Source: Enterococcus gilvus ATCC BAA-350
GTDB lineage: Bacteria > Bacillota > Bacilli > Lactobacillales > Enterococcaceae
Assembly: GCF_000407545.1 (NCBI RefSeq)
Contig: NZ_ASWH01000001.1
Location: 248,001-312,000 of the forward strand
Reading direction: 5' to 3'
Length of the DNA: 64,000 nt
This document shows positions 54,440 to 63,081 of the stretch, in pieces. The number at the start of each line of letters is the position of its first letter. The first letter of the stretch is position 1. The notes under the pieces were generated by a model. That model was given only the letters and a program-made list of their open reading frames with translations, did no database searches and was not told the DNA's origin. Both the position numbers and the translations under genes were made by a program.

Positions 54440-56263
54440 GTGGATTATCTTAAGCGCTTGCTGGTTGGTCGGCCACTGAAGTCTTCTGAAAATGATGATC
54501 AAAATTTATCTCGTTTTGCGGCTTTGGCGATGCTTTCATCAGATGCGTTATCCTCTGTTGCGTACGGGACAGAACAGATTGTAGTCGTTTTGGTCACCCT
54601 TTCTGCAGCGGCGATTTGGTATTCATTGCCAATCGCATTTGTGGTACTGATTTTATTAGCATCATTGATTTTATCTTATCGTCAAATTATTCATGCTTAT
54701 CCTCATGGAGGCGGCGCCTATGTCGTTAGTAGTGAGAATTTAGGGAAGAATGCCGGCTTGATCGCTGGAGGCTCGCTTCTGGTCGATTATATGCTGACAG
54801 TTGCTGTATCCGTATCAGCGGGTGCTGAGGCGATTGCTTCGGCAATTCCAGCGTTGTATCATCATCGCGTCTTGATTTCTGTCATTATAGTTTTATTATT
54901 GATGCTGATGAATTTACGCGGCCTGCGTGAAAGTGCCGGCCTGCTGATGACGCCGGTTTACAGCTTCATCGCGGTTATTACAATTTTGATTATTGTAGGA
55001 GTGTTCAAAATTGTTACAGGGGCTGCACCTCTTCACTCGACTGCTCAGGTTGGAGCTGTCGTACCGGGGATCTCAATGGCGCTCTTGTTAAGAGCCTTTT
55101 CTTCGGGTTCTTCTTCGTTGACTGGTGTTGAAGCGATCAGCAATGCGGTGCCGTTCTTTAAAAAACCACGTGCGAAAAATGCGGCTGGTACGTTAGCTAT
55201 GATGGGACTAATTTTGGGGTTCTTCTTCACTGGGATCACGTTTTTGAACTATTGGTTCGGGATCGTACCAACGGCTGAAGTAACCGTCTTATCACAAGTC
55301 GGTGAAGCTGTCTTTGGGAAAGGGATCATGTATTATGTGCTGCAATTTGTGACAGCCCTGATTTTAGCTGTGGCAGCCAATACGGGCTTCTCAGCCTTTC
55401 CTGTCTTGGCGTACAACTTAGCGAAGGACAAGTTCCTTCCGCACCGTTACCAGGACCGAGGCGACCGGTTAGGGTACTCTAACGGGATCATTACCTTGGC
55501 TTTAGGGTCTATTGTGCTATTGTTGATTTTCCAAGGGTCAACAGAGCGCTTGATTCCATTGTATTCAGTAGGTGTGTTTATTCCATTCACGCTTTCTCAA
55601 ACAGGGATGGTCTTGAAATGGCACAAAGAAGGGCACCATTGGATCAGAAAATCAATCGCCAACATTATCGGTGCTTGTATCTCCTTTGCGATCGTAGTGA
55701 TTTTGTTTGTGTACCGTTTACCTGATATTTGGCCCTTCTTTATCATTATGCCAATTCTGATATTTGGTTTTTATAAAATCCATGGACATTATAAAAACGT
55801 CGCTGAACAGTTGCGTCTGGCAGACGATGTCGAACTGCATGAATACGACGGCAATACCGTTATTGTGTTAGTCGGGAATGTCACGCAGGTAAATATCGGC
55901 GCCATCAACTACGCACGTTCTATTGGGGATTATGTTATTGCGATGCATGTTTCTTTAGAGGAAAATGAGGAGAAAGAAAAAGAGATTCGCCGAGAATTCC
56001 GTGAAAAATTCCCGGATGTTCGTTTCTCAGTTGTTCGTTCACCTTACCGTTCGATCGTTAATCCGGTCAGCCGTTACGTCGATCGCGTATGTAAAAATGC
56101 AAAACAACATAATTATACAACGACTGTCTTAATTCCAGAATTTGTTCCGAATCGAACATGGAAACGTTCCTTGCATAATCAAACGGCGTTGCGTTTACGC
56201 TTCCGTTTATCTTATCGAGATGACATTATCATCAGTACGTACAATTATCATTTGAAGAAATAA
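54440..56263 (+). CDS. kimA: High-affinity potassium transporter KimA
   Basis: The start at GTG 54440, eight bases after AAGGAG, gives 607 residues, the length of Bacillus subtilis KimA (YdaO). From memory the N-terminal half matches it closely: KRLLVGRPLKSS, ALAMLSSDALSSVAYGTEQI, SYRQIIHAYPHGGGAYVVS, GGSLLVDYMLTVAVS and ANTGFSAFPVLAYNLA. It has about 12 membrane helices (to about 440) and a C-terminal cytosolic domain (about 455-607) that in KimA binds cyclic di-AMP, which inhibits uptake. It is thus an APC-superfamily potassium importer and not an amino acid permease. Confidence 0.9.
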   Translation: MDYLKRLLVGRPLKSSENDDQNLSRFAALAMLSSDALSSVAYGTEQIVVVLVTLSAAAIWYSLPIAFVVLILLASLILSYRQIIHAYPHGGGAYVVSSENLGKNAGLIAGGSLLVDYMLTVAVSVSAGAEAIASAIPALYHHRVLISVIIVLLLMLMNLRGLRESAGLLMTPVYSFIAVITILIIVGVFKIVTGAAPLHSTAQVGAVVPGISMALLLRAFSSGSSSLTGVEAISNAVPFFKKPRAKNAAGTLAMMGLILGFFFTGITFLNYWFGIVPTAEVTVLSQVGEAVFGKGIMYYVLQFVTALILAVAANTGFSAFPVLAYNLAKDKFLPHRYQDRGDRLGYSNGIITLALGSIVLLLIFQGSTERLIPLYSVGVFIPFTLSQTGMVLKWHKEGHHWIRKSIANIIGACISFAIVVILFVYRLPDIWPFFIIMPILIFGFYKIHGHYKNVAEQLRLADDVELHEYDGNTVIVLVGNVTQVNIGAINYARSIGDYVIAMHVSLEENEEKEKEIRREFREKFPDVRFSVVRSPYRSIVNPVSRYVDRVCKNAKQHNYTTTVLIPEFVPNRTWKRSLHNQTALRLRFRLSYRDDIIISTYNYHLKK

Positions 56264-56265
56264 AT

Positions 56266-56301
56266 ACAAAAAGTGCATCGGTAAATCGATGCACTTTTTG
56301 T
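56266..56301. terminator. Terminator after kimA
   Basis: A perfect 15-bp stem, ACAAAAAGTGCATCG with CGATGCACTTTTTGT, around GTAAAT. Confidence 0.88.
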
Positions 56302-56391
56302 GTTCAGAAAAAGACGTTGCGTCACATATAAATAAAAAATCAAAGAATATAAAAATAAAACGGATTCATTTATTTTTTTGAGTAAAAATGG

Positions 56392-56420
56392 TTGATTTTG
56401 ATTCCAAATAGAGTTAATAT
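56392..56420 (+). promoter_or_regulatory. Promoter of the marR-ABC operon
   Basis: TTGATT (56392-56397), a 17-base spacer and TAATAT (56415-56420). The expected transcript start is near 56427, directly beside the inverted repeat at 56430-56456. Confidence 0.6.
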
Positions 56421-56429
56421 CAAACAGCA

Positions 56430-56456
56430 TTAATTACTAACACTATTAGGTATTAA
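56430..56456. promoter_or_regulatory. Inverted repeat, candidate MarR operator
   Basis: TTAATTACTAA (56430-56440) and TTAGGTATTAA (56446-56456) match as inverted arms in 9 of 11 positions around a 5-base centre. It lies at the predicted transcript start of marR, where a bound repressor would block transcription. Size and AT-rich character fit MarR-family sites. Confidence 0.6.
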
Positions 56457-56491
56457 TGGGTAAGAAATGAATTGAGAGAAGGAGGAGTCTT

Positions 56492-56938
56492 ATGTCATTC
56501 GCGGAAGAAGCGGAGCGTGAACTGATGCAGTTGATGGTCAAGAATCGTCATGGTGCATTCAGCAAAATCGAAAAGAGCAGCAAAGGCGCGAATATCGTTA
56601 TTAAAGTGCTTGATCGATTAGGCGAACCCACTAATCCCAAACATTTGGCGGATACATTGAATTTGTCCACCGCACGCATTGCAGCCGTACTAGGTAATCT
56701 TGAAAAGCGTGGCTTGATCAGCCGGACGATGGATCCTGATGACCGTCGCCGAATCAATGTCAGCTTGACGGAAAGCGGAAAAGAAGTAGCAAAAGCGGAA
56801 AAGCAAGAGATGCGGAATAAAATCATTCAAGTATTTGAGCTGATGGGTGAAGAAGATACCAAGAAGTATCTTGAATTGACGGCTAAGTTCGTTGACTACT
56901 CTAAAAAATTATCTGCGGAAGGGGAAAGTGATCAATAG
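56492..56938 (+). CDS. MarR-family transcriptional regulator
   Basis: The 148-residue protein has the MarR winged helix-turn-helix: PKHLADTLNLSTARIAAVLGNLEKRGLISRTMDPDDRRRINVSLTESGKE (about 50-105), with the DxRxxxxxLT wing motif as DPDDRRRINVSLT. N- and C-terminal helices form the dimer. GAGAAGGAGG precedes the ATG. Its stop overlaps the GTG of the next gene by one base, so it probably represses its own operon and the exporter pair, with release by a drug or small ligand. Confidence 0.92.
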   Translation: MSFAEEAERELMQLMVKNRHGAFSKIEKSSKGANIVIKVLDRLGEPTNPKHLADTLNLSTARIAAVLGNLEKRGLISRTMDPDDRRRINVSLTESGKEVAKAEKQEMRNKIIQVFELMGEEDTKKYLELTAKFVDYSKKLSAEGESDQ

Positions 56939-59319
56939 TGAAAATTTTTAAATACCTTATCAAATACTGGTATGCAATCATCGCAGTATTATTACTTTTA
57001 ATCGTACAAGCGTCCAGTGATTTGAGCTTACCGAGTTTAACGTCAGATATCGTCGACGTCGGTATCCAACAAGGAGGACTAGAACAATCAACGCCTGACA
57101 AAATTAGAAAGTCTACGCTTCAAGGAATTGAAATTTTCATGACCGAAAAAGAGAAGCAGACGATCCAAGACAATTATAAAGAAGCAACTCAAACCGTTGA
57201 CGGTAAAAAAGTCGACATTTACAAATTAGATCTTCAAAAAGGTATGACGAAAGAAAAACTAGCAGATATCTTCAATCTGCCAATGATGATGATCGCTTCG
57301 ACTCAATCGAAAGATGTCGATAACGCGAAAGAAGCGAAGGGCGTCATGGAAGACTACCAAGCAATTGCGAAAGACGCCGCACAAGCACAAGCGCTTGGAA
57401 AAGAAGCCAAAACATTAGGTGAACAAGCCCAAGCAGCTGGTCAAGCAGCAGCCACAGCCACAGACGGAGCAACGGCTGCAGCAAAAGGCGCCGAAGCACA
57501 AAGCCTAGCGGAACAGGCACAAGCCAAAGGTGCGGAAGCACAGAAACTTGGAGATGCGATCAAAGCTAAAAATGAGGCATTACCAGCAAAAGTTGACTCT
57601 GCTCGAAAAGCGACAAAAGAAAGTTTAGGCGATTTAGGCGCAGATTCGTTGAAGACTGTCGGGATTCAGATGACATTGGCAGAATACAAAGCGTTGGATG
57701 TCAATACGAAGACGATCCAAAATGATTATATGATTAAGACAGGAGCTAAGATGGTCGGTTTAACCTTGGTCTCTGCGGTAGCAGCAATCATCGTTGGACT
57801 GATTGCGTCATTGGTAGCCGCGACTGTCGGTAAAAATTTACGTGTCGGACAATATGAACGGACGTTGTCTTTTTCAAACAACGAAATGGATAAATTTTCT
57901 CCTGCATCATTGATTACTCGTAATACGAATGACATTCAACAGATTCAAATGGGGATCGTCATGATCATGCGGATGGTTCTGTATGCGCCAATTCTCGGAA
58001 TCGGCGGGATCTATCGAGTTTACAAGACGGGAACGGGTATGGGCTGGATCGTTGGTGTAGCAGTAGGGGCTGTTTTAGTCCTAGTATTAACACTGCTGTT
58101 AACAACGATGCCGAAATTTAAAGCTCTGCAAAACTTAGTTGACCGTGTTAACTTGGTTTCTCGTGAAATCATCACAGGTCTCCCTGTTATTCGCGCCTTC
58201 TCTCGTGAAAAATTCGAAGAAGACCGTTTTGATGTAGCGAATACGAATTTAATGAACACACAAATGTTCGTAAACCGGGCGATGTCCTTGATGATGCCAA
58301 TCATGATGCTATTGATGAATGGTATTTCTGTGCTGATCGTTTGGGTCGGTGGACACAATATGGACAATGGTCAACTGCAAGTCGGAGATATGATGGCCTT
58401 TATCACGTATACGATGCAGATCGTTATGGCCTTTATGATGCTGTCGATGGTATCGATCATCTTGCCTCGTTCTAATGTAGCAGCAGGACGTGTCGACGAA
58501 GTATTGAACACGGAACCTACCATCAAAGACCCTGAACATCCTGAAGACGACCATGACTTCAAAGGAGAAGTGAAATTTGAAGGGGTTGAATTCCGCTATG
58601 GTGACGCAGATGCGGATGTGTTGCATCATATCAACTTTATCGCTAAACCTGGACAAACGACGGCCTTGATTGGTTCGACGGGATCTGGTAAATCGACCAT
58701 CGTCAATTTGATCCCGCGTCTATTTGATGTAACAGGTGGGCGCATCACTATTGATGGCGTCGATGTTCGCCAGATGAGTTTGCACAAGCTGCATGAGATC
58801 ATGGGATTCGTTCCGCAAAAAGGGGTACTTTTCTCAGGCGATATCGCATCAAATATCAAGTTTGGTGATGCTACTATTTCAGACGAACAAATGAAAAAGG
58901 CAGCTGAGATTGCACAGGCGGATGAATTTATCTATGCAAATGACAAAGGCTTTGACCGTGAGATTTCTCAAGGCGGAACAAACGTATCCGGTGGTCAGAA
59001 GCAACGGTTATCTATTGCACGTGCCATTGCTAAAAATCCTAAGATCTTGATTTTTGATGATTCATTCTCAGCACTTGATAATAAGACAGACGTTGCTTTG
59101 CGAAAAGCATTGGCTGAAAACATTAAAGGTGTGACTCAAATCATTGTGGCGCAAAAAATATCAACGATCCTTCATGCAGACAACATCATTGTTTTAGATG
59201 AAGGACGTGTCGTTGCACAAGGACGTCACGAAGAATTGATGGAATCATCAAAAGTGTATCAAGAAATTGCACAGTCTCAATTAAGCAATGCTGAATTGGG
59301 CATAGAAGAAGCAGATTAG
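56938..59319 (+). CDS. Heterodimeric ABC exporter, degenerate-site subunit with large extracellular insertion (pair 2)
   Basis: The 793-residue subunit is about 200 residues longer than its relatives. After the first membrane helix (about 8-28) there is a hydrophilic segment of roughly 230 residues, including an Ala/Gln/Gly/Lys-rich, heptad-like stretch (about 140-220, AQALGKEAKTLGEQAQAAG and similar runs), before helix 2 near residue 270. The ATPase domain has Walker A GSTGSGKST, signature NVSGGQKQR and Walker B ILIFDDSFSALD, so the catalytic glutamate is aspartate as in pair 1. The insertion would lie outside the cell. Start GTG overlaps the marR stop. Confidence 0.88.
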   Translation: MKIFKYLIKYWYAIIAVLLLLIVQASSDLSLPSLTSDIVDVGIQQGGLEQSTPDKIRKSTLQGIEIFMTEKEKQTIQDNYKEATQTVDGKKVDIYKLDLQKGMTKEKLADIFNLPMMMIASTQSKDVDNAKEAKGVMEDYQAIAKDAAQAQALGKEAKTLGEQAQAAGQAAATATDGATAAAKGAEAQSLAEQAQAKGAEAQKLGDAIKAKNEALPAKVDSARKATKESLGDLGADSLKTVGIQMTLAEYKALDVNTKTIQNDYMIKTGAKMVGLTLVSAVAAIIVGLIASLVAATVGKNLRVGQYERTLSFSNNEMDKFSPASLITRNTNDIQQIQMGIVMIMRMVLYAPILGIGGIYRVYKTGTGMGWIVGVAVGAVLVLVLTLLLTTMPKFKALQNLVDRVNLVSREIITGLPVIRAFSREKFEEDRFDVANTNLMNTQMFVNRAMSLMMPIMMLLMNGISVLIVWVGGHNMDNGQLQVGDMMAFITYTMQIVMAFMMLSMVSIILPRSNVAAGRVDEVLNTEPTIKDPEHPEDDHDFKGEVKFEGVEFRYGDADADVLHHINFIAKPGQTTALIGSTGSGKSTIVNLIPRLFDVTGGRITIDGVDVRQMSLHKLHEIMGFVPQKGVLFSGDIASNIKFGDATISDEQMKKAAEIAQADEFIYANDKGFDREISQGGTNVSGGQKQRLSIARAIAKNPKILIFDDSFSALDNKTDVALRKALAENIKGVTQIIVAQKISTILHADNIIVLDEGRVVAQGRHEELMESSKVYQEIAQSQLSNAELGIEEAD

Positions 59320-59333
59320 GAGGAGCGAAAAGA

Positions 59334-61166
59334 ATGGCAGAACAAAAACAAAATCGCCCTCGTGGTGGCGGACATGGACCTGTGGGCGCACCAGTAGAAA
59401 AAGCCAAAGATTTCAAAGGAACCATTAAGAAATTAGTCTCTTATCTGGGTGCTTATAAAATCGGTGTGTTCTTTGTAATGATTTTCGCGATTGCCTCAAC
59501 GATTTTTAATATTTGGGGCCCGAAAATCTTATCAAAGGCGATTACTGAATTATTCAATGGATTAATCAAAAAATATCAAGGAACGGGCGATATCAATTTT
59601 GATAAAATCGGCGGTATCCTATTATTCATGCTAGGTCTCTACGTGGCAGCTTCTGTATTTGGGATCATCCAAGGATGGATCATGTCAACGATCTCGCAAA
59701 AGATCACGTACCGGATGCGAAAAGAAATCTCTGAAAAAATCAATCGGATGCCGATGAATTATTTCGAGAGCCGTACAACGGGTGAAGTGTTGTCTCGCAT
59801 CACAAACGACGTGGATACGCTCGGACAATCCTTGAACCAAAGTTTGACACAACTGATCACTTCAACCTTCACGATCATTGGGGTTATCGTCATGATGCTT
59901 TCGATTTCAGTGAAGATGACGGGTGTGGCGATCTTGATCGTACCGATCTCACTAATTTTGATCATGATCGTTGTAAAAAATTCGCAAAAATACTTCAAGA
60001 CACAACAAGAATACCTTGGTGTGATCAACGGAAAAGTGGAAGAAACCATTGGCGGCTACACCATCGTTCGTTTATTCAATGACGAAGAAAACTCGTTGAC
60101 TGAATTTAAGGAACAAAACGATATCTTATTCAAGTCAGCATGGAAATCACAATTTCTTTCTGGGTTGATGCAGCCGATCATGAACTTTGTCGGTAACTTA
60201 GGGTATGTTGGCGTGGCGATCGTCGGCGGGATCATGGCGTATAATGGTTCGATCACCGTTGGGGATATCCAAGCGTTTATTCAATACGTTCGTAATTTGA
60301 CGCAACCAATTGCACAATTGGCCCAAGTATCAAATATGCTGCAATCAATGGCTGCAGCGGCTGAACGAGTCTTTGAATTCTTATCTGAAGAGGAAGAAGA
60401 TCAAATGGCTGAAAATCCTGTCCAAATTGACAAGGCAAAAGGAATGGTTGATTTTGAGCATGTTCAATTCGGGTATACACCTGACAAGATCGTCATCCAA
60501 GACTTTACGTCTCATGTTGATCCAGGTCAGACAGTTGCGATCGTTGGTCCAACAGGGGCCGGGAAAACAACCATGGTCAAATTATTGATGCGTTTCTATG
60601 ATGTCAATTCTGGTGCGATCAAGATTGATGGGCATAACATCAAAGATTTCAATCGTGCAGATTTACGTAAAAATATTGGGATGGTGTTACAAGACACATG
60701 GTTGTTCAAAGGGACGATCATGGACAATCTTCGTTACGGTCGTTTAGATGCAACGGATGAAGAAGTCTACGCAGCAGCAAAAGCGGCTCACGTGGATCAT
60801 TTCATCAAGACGCTTCCTGGCGGCTATGATATGGAATTGAATGAAGAATCCTCCAATATTTCCCAAGGTCAAAAGCAATTATTAACAATTGCGCGTGCGA
60901 TCTTGGCAGATAAACCGATCTTGATTCTGGATGAGGCTACTTCGTCTGTCGATACACGAACAGAAGGACTGATCCAAGAAGCGATGAACAATTTAATGAA
61001 GGGCAGAACCTCCTTCGTTATCGCTCACCGTTTATCAACGATCAAAGATGCAGACAAGATTCTCTATATGCAAAATGGAGACATCAAGGAGCAAGGAAGC
61101 CACGAAGAACTCTTGGCTAAAAATGGTCTTTACGCGGCATTGTATAATTCGCAGTTTGAGGAATAA
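59334..61166 (+). CDS. Heterodimeric ABC exporter, canonical-glutamate subunit (pair 2)
   Basis: The 610-residue partner has a Gly/Arg/Pro-rich N-terminus (MAEQKQNRPRGGGHGPVGAP), six membrane helices, Walker A GPTGAGKTT, signature NISQGQKQLL (Gly to Gln) and Walker B ILILDEATSSVD with the catalytic glutamate. Its degenerate signature pairs with the degenerate Walker B of the partner subunit. It follows the first subunit by 14 bases, behind GGAGG. With the upstream marR it forms a regulated multidrug-type exporter operon. Confidence 0.9.
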   Translation: MAEQKQNRPRGGGHGPVGAPVEKAKDFKGTIKKLVSYLGAYKIGVFFVMIFAIASTIFNIWGPKILSKAITELFNGLIKKYQGTGDINFDKIGGILLFMLGLYVAASVFGIIQGWIMSTISQKITYRMRKEISEKINRMPMNYFESRTTGEVLSRITNDVDTLGQSLNQSLTQLITSTFTIIGVIVMMLSISVKMTGVAILIVPISLILIMIVVKNSQKYFKTQQEYLGVINGKVEETIGGYTIVRLFNDEENSLTEFKEQNDILFKSAWKSQFLSGLMQPIMNFVGNLGYVGVAIVGGIMAYNGSITVGDIQAFIQYVRNLTQPIAQLAQVSNMLQSMAAAAERVFEFLSEEEEDQMAENPVQIDKAKGMVDFEHVQFGYTPDKIVIQDFTSHVDPGQTVAIVGPTGAGKTTMVKLLMRFYDVNSGAIKIDGHNIKDFNRADLRKNIGMVLQDTWLFKGTIMDNLRYGRLDATDEEVYAAAKAAHVDHFIKTLPGGYDMELNEESSNISQGQKQLLTIARAILADKPILILDEATSSVDTRTEGLIQEAMNNLMKGRTSFVIAHRLSTIKDADKILYMQNGDIKEQGSHEELLAKNGLYAALYNSQFEE

Positions 61167-61173
61167 ACAGAAT

Positions 61174-61220
61174 AAAAACGATCAAGCCTGCCTGATAGGG
61201 CGCGCTTGATCGTTTTTTTT
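61174..61220. terminator. Bidirectional terminator after ABC pair 2
   Basis: A 14-bp stem AAAAACGATCAAGC (61174-61187) with GCTTGATCGTTTTT (61204-61217) around a 16-base loop, with T8. It separates convergent operons. Confidence 0.85.
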
Positions 61221-61231
61221 GATAAAAGAAA

Positions 61232-61816
61232 TTAGTAGCGGTTTTTATCGGTGATCATTCCTGTGTTTTTATTATAAGTGATCGTGATGGAATGGCCTGA
61301 GTACTCCCCAGCTTTTGATTTGTTCCACGTAGCACTGGCTCTTGGCGGCATTCCATAGTCTTCCTTTTCCCAACTGGTGACAGTATCGGGCTTTCCTACT
61401 TGCTTTTCCAGTTCTTCAAAGTTTGACCCATTTTCGAATGAATATTTTTCATTGTCTGCATCATAATTTTTCGTAGCAATAACCACACCCTCGTAAAGCT
61501 CTTGGGTCCAACCACCAGGGAAACCGTCCTCTGGTTTGGATTGGCTAGCAGCAGGGGAAGTTGGCGAATAAGGTTGTTTCGGCGATTCATTTCCTTTGAA
61601 AAATATAAGCCCGAGTAGTAATGCCATGATGGGAAAAGCAATGCCTAGAATAATTCTCGACTTATTTTTTTTATGTGGGGAGACGTCGACAGGTGGTGTT
61701 TTAGTTGAAGGTTTTTTTGGATTCAGATAAACCGTTCCGCAATAATCGCATTTCCAACCATTTTCCACCTGATGAAACGTTTTGCTCCCGCAGTTCATAC
61801 ATTCTTTATTTTTCAT
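61232..61816 (-). CDS. Zinc-ribbon membrane protein with BLIP/SmpA-like outer domain (second of pair)
   Basis: From the ATG at 61816 the product has 194 residues. It begins with a zinc ribbon (CMNCG...CDYCG, residues about 6-28), then a basic linker, one membrane helix (RIILGIAFPIMALLLGLIFF, about 56-75), a Ser/Pro-rich spacer and an outside domain with LEKQVGKPDTVTSWEKE and SITITYNKNTGMI, which looks like the GKPD motif of DUF3862/SmpA-OmlA-like folds. A cytosolic N-terminus is inferred from the basic residues before the helix. Its start overlaps the stop of the upstream paralogue by 11 bases, so translation is coupled. Function unknown. Confidence 0.7.
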   Translation of the reverse strand: MKNKECMNCGSKTFHQVENGWKCDYCGTVYLNPKKPSTKTPPVDVSPHKKNKSRIILGIAFPIMALLLGLIFFKGNESPKQPYSPTSPAASQSKPEDGFPGGWTQELYEGVVIATKNYDADNEKYSFENGSNFEELEKQVGKPDTVTSWEKEDYGMPPRASATWNKSKAGEYSGHSITITYNKNTGMITDKNRY

Positions 61817-62813
61817 GATAACGGCCATCCGATCCATAATTTTCAGGGAAATCATCTGGATATTTTCCTAATCCAGCACGAGGGTATTTTTCCGGGAGGC
61901 GATTAAACGCCACGTATCTCACGAGAGGTGTCACGTAGCTTACTTTATCCCCTTCAAAGTAAACGTTCGGCTTTCCCTGCTTTTCATACACGAATTGTTT
62001 GGAATAATTTCCATGCGAACGATCATAAGCAATAATGAGAAGTGCTCGGACTTCCCGCCAAGTTAAAAGTCCTTGCTGCCAGCTCTTTCTGATCATTTTG
62101 ACCTCATAAGAAGAGGCTTTGTTGTTCTCGTCAAATGAAATCGTTAAATTTTGTTTGATTTTTTCAGCGTCGGTGATGATTTCATCGGGCTTCCCCCAAA
62201 GCCTTAAAATATCTTGGCTAGAGTATTGATCGAAGTCCGGTCCGTAAGCAGTAAAAAAGCCTCCTTCGCGGTAATACATTGTAACGGAAAATTCAGAATC
62301 AGGGTTTTCGATGATCATGTCCTCTTTTGGTGGTTGCTTCACGCGTTCCTTTTTAAATGTGTCATGATCCTTTTGAGCAGCTGCTACGCGTTGTTCAAAC
62401 TCAGCGGTCTTTTCTCCACCATATTCAGCAATCGAAGCTTCGGCTAATTCAATGGCTTCTTGATTCAGTGAAAGCTCAGCGATTCGGACATTCCGCTCCG
62501 GGTTGCTCAATTCACTGGCGGAATACTCTTTTTTCTCAAGAGGCTTCGACTCGGACGAGGTGAGTGAGTGGGGCTTAGTTGTCCGTGAAACCTTTTTTGG
62601 TTCAGAAATAAGGCTAGAGGTGAGTGCCAGCAGGGCAACGAGGACCAATAACGTGATCCGAATGATCGGCGGTCTTTTTTGACGCCTGTTTTTTTCCTGT
62701 GAGTGTTCCTCTTCATCTAGTTCATATACGGTGTGACAGTAATCACATTCATACCCTTTTTTTGTTTTATTAAAGTGATTGCCACCGCAATACTTACAAA
62801 CTAACCCTTTCAT
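61806..62813 (-). CDS. Zinc-ribbon membrane protein with BLIP/SmpA-like outer domain (first of pair)
   Basis: From the ATG at 62813, behind GGGGGAA, the product has 335 residues. It begins MKGLVCKYCGGNHFNKTKKGYECDYCHTVYEL, a four-cysteine zinc ribbon, then a very basic stretch (NRRQKRPPIIR), one membrane helix (ITLLVLVALLALTSSLIS, about 55-73), a charged helical region and a domain with ILRLWGKPDEIITDAEKIKQ that matches the GKPD motif of the next gene. The C-terminal part (QFVYEKQGKPNVYFEGDKVSYVTPLVRY in outline) repeats a second GKPN unit. The two genes are clearly related in layout and probably encode partner envelope proteins. Confidence 0.7.
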   Translation of the reverse strand: MKGLVCKYCGGNHFNKTKKGYECDYCHTVYELDEEEHSQEKNRRQKRPPIIRITLLVLVALLALTSSLISEPKKVSRTTKPHSLTSSESKPLEKKEYSASELSNPERNVRIAELSLNQEAIELAEASIAEYGGEKTAEFEQRVAAAQKDHDTFKKERVKQPPKEDMIIENPDSEFSVTMYYREGGFFTAYGPDFDQYSSQDILRLWGKPDEIITDAEKIKQNLTISFDENNKASSYEVKMIRKSWQQGLLTWREVRALLIIAYDRSHGNYSKQFVYEKQGKPNVYFEGDKVSYVTPLVRYVAFNRLPEKYPRAGLGKYPDDFPENYGSDGRYHEK

Positions 62814-62957
62814 AGTTCCCCCTACTCGTTTTGAAAAACGACAAAACAAATTCTCTCATTTTTTAATCTGAACAGCTGTAGTTACTAGATGATACCACGG
62901 AGCAATTATCGGAGGAAAGGCACGGTAAGATAATTTTATAAAAAACAAAAACCCTAA

Positions 62958-62993
62958 TTGAACATTTTTTTATAAATTTAAAAATAAGTTCAA
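62958..62993. other. Inverted repeat between the zinc-ribbon genes and the aldolase gene
   Basis: TTGAAC (62958-62963) and GTTCAA (62988-62993) enclose ATTTTT and AAAAAT arms. It lies in a 268-base, very AT-rich gap between divergent operons and could be an operator or a cruciform-prone site. No clear promoter was assigned here; TTTAGA...TATAGA near 63006-63034 is a weak candidate for the aldolase gene. Confidence 0.35.
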
Positions 62994-63081
62994 GTTTGAC
63001 TCTGATTTAGAAAGGCTTTAGTTTTAATTATAGAGAATAAGTTCGTTTTAGTGAATTAAATTTCAAAAAGAGGTGTTTTTA

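Noticed and set aside
54440..56263. Amino acid permease
   Set aside because: Length, N-terminal motifs and the C-terminal domain fit the potassium transporter KimA much better than amino acid carriers.
57344..57541. Leu/Trp-rich - strand frame within the ABC subunit gene
   Set aside because: It is the complement of the Ala/Gln-rich insertion; composition follows the repeat codons.
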